Below, piece by piece: positions 15,184 to 19,416 of a stretch of 19,416 nt of DNA; position 1 is the stretch's first letter, and every line of letters starts with the position of its first letter. Origin of the DNA: Ruminococcus sp. AM22-13 (lineage in GTDB: Bacteria; Bacillota; Clostridia; Lachnospirales; Lachnospiraceae); assembly GCF_003471165.1 (NCBI RefSeq), contig NZ_QRIL01000044.1, positions 1-19,416 of the forward strand, read 5' to 3'. The notes below the pieces were generated by a model. The model ran no database searches. It saw only the letters and a program-made list of their open reading frames with translations, and was not told the origin of the DNA. A program made the position numbers and the translations under genes.

Positions 15184-15849
15184 TTACTCCACGATCTTAC
15201 CGTCCTCAATGCGGACAATCCGATCTGCAAGGCGGGCAATGTCGTTGTTGTGGGTAATCATCACAACAGTTTGCCGGAACTCCGCACTGGTACGCTTGAT
15301 AAGCCCCAGCACCTCGGCGCTGGTCTTGCTGTCAAGGTTGCCGGTCGGCTCGTCGGCCAGCACAATAGCCGGTTTGGTAATCAGGGCGCGTGCGATAGCC
15401 ACACGCTGCTGCTGTCCGCCGGAAAGATTGTTGGGCATATTTTTCAGTTTATCTTCCAACCCCAGCAGGTGAACGATCTCGTCCAAAAACTTCTGATCCA
15501 CCGTGTCCCCGTCCAGCTCCACCGGCAGTACAATATTCTCATACACATTCAGGATGGGAACAAGGTTATAGTTCTGGAAGATAAAGCCGATGTTGCGGCG
15601 GCGGAAGATGGTAAGCTGCTCGTCGTTCATTTTTGACAGCTCTTTGTCCCGGACAATGACATTGCCGGAAGTAGGGGTGTCCAGCCCGCCCATCATGTGA
15701 AGCAGGGTAGACTTGCCGCTGCCGGAGGTTCCCACAACAGCCACAAACTCGCCGTCCTCCACGGAGAAGTTCACGCCGTCAAGGGCGCGGGTGATGTTCG
15801 GCTCTGTGCCGTAATACTTTTTCAGATCAATCGTCTGTAAAACGCTCAT
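15184..15849 (-). CDS. ABC transporter ATP-binding protein (unit 2)
   Basis: A 221-residue ATPase nearly identical to the unit 1 copy, with intact Walker A (40-48), Gln92, LSGGQQQR (142-149), Walker B and His200. Compared with unit 1 it has Val3, Glu16, Glu31, Asn63 and Ala178. The ATG at 15849 has AAAGGAG upstream in the same context as unit 1. The near-identity against strongly diverged permeases points to recent duplication or gene conversion of the ATPase segment. Confidence 0.95.
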   Translation of the reverse strand: MSVLQTIDLKKYYGTEPNITRALDGVNFSVEDGEFVAVVGTSGSGKSTLLHMMGGLDTPTSGNVIVRDKELSKMNDEQLTIFRRRNIGFIFQNYNLVPILNVYENIVLPVELDGDTVDQKFLDEIVHLLGLEDKLKNMPNNLSGGQQQRVAIARALITKPAIVLADEPTGNLDSKTSAEVLGLIKRTSAEFRQTVVMITHNNDIARLADRIVRIEDGKIVE

Positions 15850-15891
15850 ACTCAAAACTCCTTTCAAGGCTTTCTGCCTGTTGATAAGGGT

Positions 15892-15981
15892 ATTGTAAAA
15901 CCCAAATGTCCGCGAAATGTTACAGCGGCCAAAAAATTTCATTGAAAATCAGGGTGAAATGTTACAACGCTCGGACATTTC
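15892..15981 (-). promoter_or_regulatory. Promoter and response-regulator operator of ABC unit 2
   Basis: The same arrangement as upstream of unit 1: the 22-bp motif at 15903-15924, a second partial copy at 15956-15981, and a minus-strand TACAAT -10 at 15892-15897. The motif itself is identical in the two units; the surroundings differ by a few bases. Confidence 0.7.
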
Positions 15982-15982
15982 A

Positions 15983-16022
15983 AAAAAATTTACGGCGGCA
16001 GCCGGAAATGGCCGTCCGCCGC
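15983..16022 (-). terminator. Terminator after the sensor kinase
   Basis: On the minus strand a GC-rich stem (CGGCGG and following bases at 16010-16021 pairing with CCGCCG at 15993-15998, with inner GGCC/GCC pairs) is followed by TAAATTTTTTT. It ends the regulator-kinase operon and lies just before the operator of ABC unit 2. Confidence 0.75.
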
Positions 16023-16025
16023 GTT

Positions 16026-17057
16026 CTATTTTGTAGGCAGCATAATGGAAAATTCCGAACCCTTGCCCGGCTCCGAAACCACTTTGATATAACCGCCCTG
16101 TCGCGTTACGATCTCGCGAGCCAGATATAGGCCAATGCCCACGCCCTGCTGTTCGTGTACTTCTTCCTCACGATAGAAGCGCCGGAAGATGGCGGCCTGA
16201 TTGCTTTCAGAAATGCCCTTGCCGGTGTCGGTCACTTTGATCTCCACATACATTTCCCACAGCACCACCGACACAGCGATTTTCCCGCCTGCCGGGGTGT
16301 ACTTCACCGCATTGTCCAGCAGGTTAAAGAGGGCTTCGGATGTCCACTTGCTGTCATGGGAAACGGTCAAATCCTCCGGGCAGTCCACGGACACGGCAAT
16401 TTCCTTTTTCTCCGCTGCATACACGATCCCACTCATGGCCTGCGCCACGGTATCAAAAAGGCGGCCCGGCTTCTTATCCAACTGGATCACGCCCGTTTCC
16501 AGCCGGGAGGTTTTCACAAGGGCCTGAAAGAGAAAGTCCAGCTTATCCGTCTGGCTGCGGATTCCCCGGATAAAGTCGGTGCGCTCCGCCTCAGTCATGG
16601 GCTTTTCCAGCAGGGTATCCGTCGCCATTTTCAGATTGCTTACCGGCGTTTTCACCTGATGGGAAATATCCGATACAAGGGTCTGTAACTCCTGCCGTTC
16701 CTCGTCCACCCGGCGGCGGTTCTCCTGCATGATCTGGTAAAGCCTTGCCAGCCGGTGTCCAATTCTGGCAAGCTGGGTTTCGCTGTCCTCTGGCCGCTGG
16801 GGTGCTTCATTTCCGGCGATCATGTGGTCTAAGGTCTGGCACAGGTCAGCGGTAAACTGCGACAACCGCTTTCCAAACGCCTGCGTCAGTACAAAAATCC
16901 CCACAAGGGCGCACAACAGCAGCGCCCCGCCCGTCAGCAGCACCGCCGTCTGTTTTGTCACAAGAAACAGGGCTATGGTGATCCCGGACATGGAGAGGAC
17001 AAGCCCTATTGCCACCCGGCCAAATAGCCGCTTTACCGATAGATTTTGAAACTTCAT
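16026..17057 (-). CDS. Sensor histidine kinase, intramembrane-sensing type
   Basis: A 343-residue kinase that would phosphorylate the neighbouring regulator. Two membrane helices (about 12-33 and 38-58) are joined by a loop of only about four residues, so there is no outer sensor domain; BceS-type kinases with this layout sense through an ABC permease. The H-box is DISHQVKTP with His133; NLLDNAVKYTP is the N-box, DTGKGI the G1 box and GVGIGLYLAREI the G2 box. The ATG at 17057 overlaps the regulator stop (ATGA). Context with two FtsX transporters supports a detoxification sensor, but the ligand is unknown. Confidence 0.93.
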   Translation of the reverse strand: MKFQNLSVKRLFGRVAIGLVLSMSGITIALFLVTKQTAVLLTGGALLLCALVGIFVLTQAFGKRLSQFTADLCQTLDHMIAGNEAPQRPEDSETQLARIGHRLARLYQIMQENRRRVDEERQELQTLVSDISHQVKTPVSNLKMATDTLLEKPMTEAERTDFIRGIRSQTDKLDFLFQALVKTSRLETGVIQLDKKPGRLFDTVAQAMSGIVYAAEKKEIAVSVDCPEDLTVSHDSKWTSEALFNLLDNAVKYTPAGGKIAVSVVLWEMYVEIKVTDTGKGISESNQAAIFRRFYREEEVHEQQGVGIGLYLAREIVTRQGGYIKVVSEPGKGSEFSIMLPTK

Positions 17058-17746
17058 TTTGCCTCGCCTCCCGTCCATTGATAGCCCATACCGTAAACGG
17101 TCTTGATGTATGGCACACCTCCGTCGGCTTCAATCTTGCTGCGAATCCGGCTGATGGAGGTTGTCAGGGTGTGTTCGTCCACAAACCTCTCGTCTATATC
17201 CCACAGCTTTTCCAAAAGCTGCCCACGGGTCAGCACTTGCCGGGGATTTTTGCGGAACAGGTTCAGCATTTTGTACTCCATCGGGGATAGGGTCAGGGGC
17301 TTGCCGTTTAGGGAAGCCGTCTGCTCCGAGAAGTCCAGAAACAGCCGCCCGTCGTCGTAAATGTCCTTGGCCGGTTTGTGGTGTTCCAGCATGGCGAACA
17401 TGGCTTTGATTTTCCGCTGCAAGGCCCCGATCACAAAGGGCTTTGTGATGTAGTCCACCGCGCCCACCTCATAGCCCCGTATCTGGTCGCTCTCCTGATC
17501 GTTGGCGGTCAGGAAAATTACGATGGTGTCCGGGTACTGGGGCTTTATCAGCTTGCACAGCTCAAACCCATTCCCGTCCGGCAGGTTGATGTCCAGCAGC
17601 ACCAGATCAAATTCCCGCTGGCGGATGGCGTCGGCTGCGGTTCTGGCATTTAGTGCAGAAGTCACGCCGTAGCCGTCTGCGGTCAGGTTATAGTCTAACA
17701 TCTTATTCAAAAAACTGTCGTCCTCGACAATTAAAATCTGCTTCAT
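17054..17746 (-). CDS. OmpR-family response regulator
   Basis: A 230-residue regulator. The receiver domain begins MKQILIVEDD with acidic Asp9/Asp10, the phosphoacceptor is Asp52 in LLDINLPDG, and the conserved Lys is in TKPF near residue 100. The C-terminal winged helix (LSPMEYKMLNLF ... LWDIDERFVDEHTLTTSISRIRSKI ... VYGMGYQW) is the OmpR/PhoB type. AAGGAAGTGAGG precedes the ATG at 17746; the longer frame up to 18007 crosses the promoter and the element end and is not coding. It is cotranscribed with the kinase. Its own promoter has the operator found at both ABC operons, implying positive autoregulation. Confidence 0.94.
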   Translation of the reverse strand: MKQILIVEDDSFLNKMLDYNLTADGYGVTSALNARTAADAIRQREFDLVLLDINLPDGNGFELCKLIKPQYPDTIVIFLTANDQESDQIRGYEVGAVDYITKPFVIGALQRKIKAMFAMLEHHKPAKDIYDDGRLFLDFSEQTASLNGKPLTLSPMEYKMLNLFRKNPRQVLTRGQLLEKLWDIDERFVDEHTLTTSISRIRSKIEADGGVPYIKTVYGMGYQWTGGEAK

Positions 17747-17774
17747 ATCCTCACTTCCTTTTCTTTTTGCAAAT

Positions 17775-17807
17775 AGTATAACAGGCAAATGTCCGAGAAT
17801 TGTTACA
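17775..17807 (-). promoter_or_regulatory. Promoter and operator of the two-component operon
   Basis: CAAATGTCCGAGAATTGTTA and two further bases (17786-17807) match the ABC operator with three differences. A TATACT -10 with an upstream TG (extended -10; 17775-17780 on the minus strand) lies just downstream. The transcript would start about 20-25 bases before the ATG at 17746. Confidence 0.65.
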
Positions 17808-17866
17808 AGGACAAATATATTTATCATTTTACAGCTTTTTTCTGTGTACTGCAATTTTATAAAAGA

Positions 17867-17895
17867 AAGGACAGCAGTATCAAATTGCTGTCCTT
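17867..17895 (-). terminator. Terminator at the right end of the element, upstream of the regulator promoter
   Basis: AAGGACAGCA (17867-17876) and TGCTGTCCTT (17886-17895) form a perfect 10-bp stem with a 9-base loop. On the minus strand it is followed by TCTTTTAT. It would stop transcription coming from the disrupted XRE gene, or in the excised circle from the recombinase, before it reaches the cargo. Confidence 0.7.
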
Positions 17896-17917
17896 GCGGT
17901 TTATTATAGCTGGTAGT

Positions 17918-17932
17918 GTATAAGCGTGGGTT
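17918..17932 (+). repeat. Right-end copy of the recombinase-promoter repeat
   Basis: GTATAAGCGTGGGTT is the exact reverse complement of 2935-2949 upstream of the recombinase gene. It lies about 40 bases inside the right junction, where an excisionase or regulator would be expected to bind. Confidence 0.55.
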
Positions 17933-17949
17933 CATCATATTTGGTGTGG

Positions 17950-17966
17950 TATCTTTAACTATGGGA
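17950..17966 (-). repeat. Right-end inverted arm of the attachment site
   Basis: On the minus strand TCCCATAGTTAAAGATA matches the left-end arm at 1246-1262 at 15 of 17 positions. It is part of the proposed attP. Confidence 0.6.
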
Positions 17967-18083
17967 AACTCCGGATTCCCATTTTGAAATTGCAGTTCTT
18001 GAAACAAATAATGCCTCGGCTAGTTCTTCTTGTGTCAAACCTCGGCTCTTTCTTAATTCCTGAAGCTTTTCATGGAATTCCAC
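17955..18083 (-). pseudogene. XRE-family regulator, N-terminal part, split by the element
   Basis: Starts with GTG at 18083 and reads [19 protein letters not shown], then [18 protein letters not shown], the first helices and recognition helix of an XRE domain. After the junction it continues into element DNA and stops at TAA (17955-17957), giving 42 residues. Chromosomal sequence is 17974-18083. Joined to the fragment at 735-1242 it makes one frame of about 205 codons with WESGRGYPS (or WENGRGYPS) across the joint. It begins 22 bases after the PAP2 gene, so the intact gene was probably its operon partner. The start codon is uncertain: AGGAG directly abuts this GTG, and AAGGA lies further upstream. 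Confidence 0.85.
17970..17980. other. attR: right junction of the integrated element
   Basis: TCCGGATTCCC shares TCCG and TCCC in register with attL (1239-1249). The inverted repeat ATGGGAA/TTCCCAT (17961-17967 and 17976-17982) surrounds the TCCGGA palindrome, the symmetric context expected of a recombinase site. Confidence 0.75.
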
Positions 18084-18105
18084 CTCCTGCACTTCCTTTT
18101 TTATT

Positions 18106-18765
18106 TCACTTTTTTATTGTTAGCATAACTACTGCCTTATAAACAGTAAATAATCCGGCACTTAACAATACACCACCCACAATATCCGTAAACCAATGTA
18201 CTCCGGAAATCAATCTGCCGATAACCATGAATGCAGAAAAAGCGATTGCTAGAATCGTTATGATTCTTTTCAATGTAGAACATGACATTCTTCGCTGGAT
18301 CTGTTCAACCAAAGTCGGCAACACGCACAATACCAGTAGAGTCGTTGAAGAAGGATAAGAAGCCTCCATAATTCCATTGATTAAAATTGGTCTGTAATTG
18401 ATTGGGATGATCTCAAAAATGAAGTATGCCAGTATCACTATAACATAATAAACTCCCAGGATAATGATATCGGGATCCACTTTGAAGAAACTTCTTCTCT
18501 TTATTAACTGAACCAGTCCAATACCTGCAAAAATCAGGCATACAACTAAAGGAATCAGACCCATCCAATCGGTAATCGTATAAATTGTCATATTAACATT
18601 TGTTAAACGATGAAACCAGCAATTGAATGTTGCAAATCCAATATTCGTTGCATTCTGCCCCAGTGGCTGCACGTCTACCATCTGGATCAAAGCTGTCCAT
18701 ATTGCAAACGCTATAATAAATATACCTCCTAAAAATAAAACTTGTTTTCCATTCTTTTTCATCAT
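18106..18765 (-). CDS. PAP2-family membrane phosphatase-like protein
   Basis: A 219-residue protein with about six membrane helices. The third PAP2 motif is clear: [12 protein letters not shown] (R-x5-H-x3-D). The other motifs are altered: INYRP keeps Arg-Pro but has Glu in place of the usual Lys, and SYPSSTT replaces PSGH, so the second catalytic His is absent. Family members normally dephosphorylate lipid phosphates such as undecaprenyl pyrophosphate or phosphatidic acid; activity here is uncertain, although I recall this PSST variant as recurring in Clostridia. AAAGGA lies 6 bases before the ATG. The disrupted XRE gene follows directly. Confidence 0.85.
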   Translation of the reverse strand: MMKKNGKQVLFLGGIFIIAFAIWTALIQMVDVQPLGQNATNIGFATFNCWFHRLTNVNMTIYTITDWMGLIPLVVCLIFAGIGLVQLIKRRSFFKVDPDIIILGVYYVIVILAYFIFEIIPINYRPILINGIMEASYPSSTTLLVLCVLPTLVEQIQRRMSCSTLKRIITILAIAFSAFMVIGRLISGVHWFTDIVGGVLLSAGLFTVYKAVVMLTIKK

Positions 18766-18854
18766 TATACGTCCTTTCTATATTGGTTTGTCTTTTCGAC
18801 GATTTCACCTTATCAAAAAGCGTAAAATGACGTAAGAATCGCTCTTTCACATGT

Positions 18855-18873
18855 ATGACACGATTCGTATCAT
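18855..18873. promoter_or_regulatory. 19-bp near-palindrome upstream of the PAP2 gene
   Basis: ATGACACGA-T-TCGTATCAT is a palindrome with one mismatched pair, about 90 bases before the PAP2 start. On the minus strand it falls between a weak TTGTGG -35 and a CATACA-like -10. It could be the operator for a dimeric regulator, possibly the split XRE protein itself; this is inference. Confidence 0.4.
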
Positions 18874-18934
18874 CCCCACAAATGCGTGATTTTCTGTATA
18901 TTTTCCTGAATACCTATTCCTACAAATTTCGATT

Positions 18935-19252
18935 TTATGACTTCTTCTTTTTTTGTGCAGGAAGTTCATCATACATAGCGACAAACAATCTTGTCAGGAA
19001 ATCTTTGTTATCAACATTATTAACCAACAACATCTCTTTTGCTCCATCATAGGGCAACTCATAAATTGCATTAGGCATAAGTGAAACAGCAGATTTTACA
19101 GGTTTTACAAGCAACCTATCGTCATATATACCGCCAACAATTTTCTCACGATAATAGATGATATACTCGCCCATCATCGCACGGTATGAAATTCCCTCTA
19201 AATCGGATAACTGTTCCAATATAAAGGTTAAATATTCTTTACTTGAAGCCAT
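18935..19252 (-). CDS. TfoX N-terminal domain protein
   Basis: A 105-residue protein matching the TfoX/Sxy N-terminal domain: a helix (EYLTFILEQL), then ISYRAMMGEYIIYYREKIVGGIYDDRLLVKP, and a terminal helix (DFLTRLFVAMYDEL). The C-terminal TfoX domain is absent, as in many small Firmicute homologs, whose role is unclear; competence control should not be assumed. GGAG lies 6 bases before the ATG at 19252. It is on the same strand as the PAP2 gene but separated by about 170 bases containing a likely promoter. Confidence 0.85.
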   Translation of the reverse strand: MASSKEYLTFILEQLSDLEGISYRAMMGEYIIYYREKIVGGIYDDRLLVKPVKSAVSLMPNAIYELPYDGAKEMLLVNNVDNKDFLTRLFVAMYDELPAQKKKKS

Positions 19253-19305
19253 ATCTTTCTCCAATCTATTCTTATTTTTCTATTGGATAAACTTGAATTT
19301 TCAAA

Positions 19306-19416
19306 TTAGTCTTTGCAAATAACCTTTGAACCTTCACCATCAATTACAATTCCCTGACGGTTGTTAATTGGGCATAGATTCAAATCCGAAAACTCAGTCA
19401 TTATTTTCTCGGTAAC
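19306..19416 (-). CDS. C-terminal end of an unidentified protein (cut by window edge)
   Basis: An open frame from the right edge to TAA at 19306-19308, giving 36 residues that end in LCPINNRQGIVIDGEGSKVI and CKD. No family is recognised from this fragment. It lies 53 bases upstream of the TfoX-like start on the same strand, so the two may be cotranscribed. Confidence 0.5.
   Translation of the reverse strand, partial: VTEKIMTEFSDLNLCPINNRQGIVIDGEGSKVICKD

Larger units (their letters stand above)
1243..17973. mobile_element. Tn4451-like mobilizable element carrying a two-component/ABC transporter cargo
   Basis: A 16,731-bp element bounded by attL (1239-1249) and attR (17970-17980). The two halves of one XRE gene lie at its ends in matching orientation. 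Contents in order: large serine recombinase, TnpW, candidate iteron origin, VapE helicase, CHC2 primase, MOBQ relaxase, DUF3847-like protein, oriT, small Cys-rich protein, excisionase-like HTH protein, DUF6076-like protein, then two ABC operons and a two-component system. No conjugation (mating-pair) genes are visible, so it should be mobilizable rather than self-transmissible. It looks richer in G+C than the AT-rich flanks, consistent with transfer. The target is protein-coding rather than a tRNA gene, as is usual for serine recombinase elements. Confidence 0.88.

Noticed and set aside
1243..17973. A self-transmissible conjugative element
   Set aside because: There is a relaxase and oriT but no VirB4, coupling protein or other mating-pair gene, so helper functions would be needed.
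17747..18007. 87-codon upstream extension of the response regulator frame
   Set aside because: It crosses the operator, promoter, terminator and the element junction. The receiver domain begins at MKQILIVEDD, where a ribosome binding site is present.

Overview
The window looks like a chromosomal segment of a gut-type Clostridia (Lachnospiraceae-like Firmicute). Strong AGGAGG-type ribosome binding sites, AT-rich flanking genes, a Tn4451/TnpX-style large serine recombinase with TnpW, and an XRE regulator fused to a membrane domain all point that way. It contains one complete 16,731-bp integrated mobilizable element, about 1243-17973, flanked by host DNA. No tRNA, rRNA or CRISPR was seen.

Left flank (1-1242): the start of a radical SAM gene, translationally coupled to a MarR regulator that resembles the regulator of the 'radical SAM mobile pair' system, then the C-terminal part of an XRE/membrane regulator gene. 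Right flank (17974-19416): the N-terminal part of that same XRE gene, a PAP2-like membrane phosphatase, a TfoX N-domain protein and the end of an unidentified gene. Joining the two XRE parts at the short identity shared by both element ends restores one continuous reading frame of about 205 codons, which fixes the element boundaries. The crossover lies in or next to the codons of a conserved HTH motif, WESGRGYP.

Element backbone (1243-9479), mostly on the minus strand: serine recombinase, TnpW, a candidate replication origin (nine TGTCAACC repeats around an AT-rich stretch), a VapE-type helicase, a CHC2 zinc-finger primase, a MOBQ-type relaxase, a DUF3847-like small coiled-coil protein, an IncQ/pIP501-like oriT with a recognisable nic core, a small Cys-rich protein, and an excisionase-like HTH protein. 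One plus-strand gene encodes a DUF6076-like zinc-finger protein. Together these would allow excision, replication of the circle, and mobilization by a helper conjugation system. No type IV secretion genes are present.

Cargo (9499-17973): a two-component system (OmpR-type regulator and a small intramembrane-sensing kinase) and two ABC transporter operons, each with an ATPase and a large FtsX-type permease. The ATPases differ at 5 of 221 residues, while the permeases are clearly diverged. A 22-bp motif (CAAATGTCC...TGTTACA) lies upstream of both ABC operons and of the regulator gene, and each operon appears to have its own terminator boundary. The simplest reading is a self-amplifying sensing and export module for peptide antibiotics or other envelope-active compounds. 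The substrate cannot be read from the sequence.

The observations most worth checking are the reconstructible split target gene, the iteron-type origin, the nic site, the shared operator regulon, and an apparent ATA codon where the relaxase should start.
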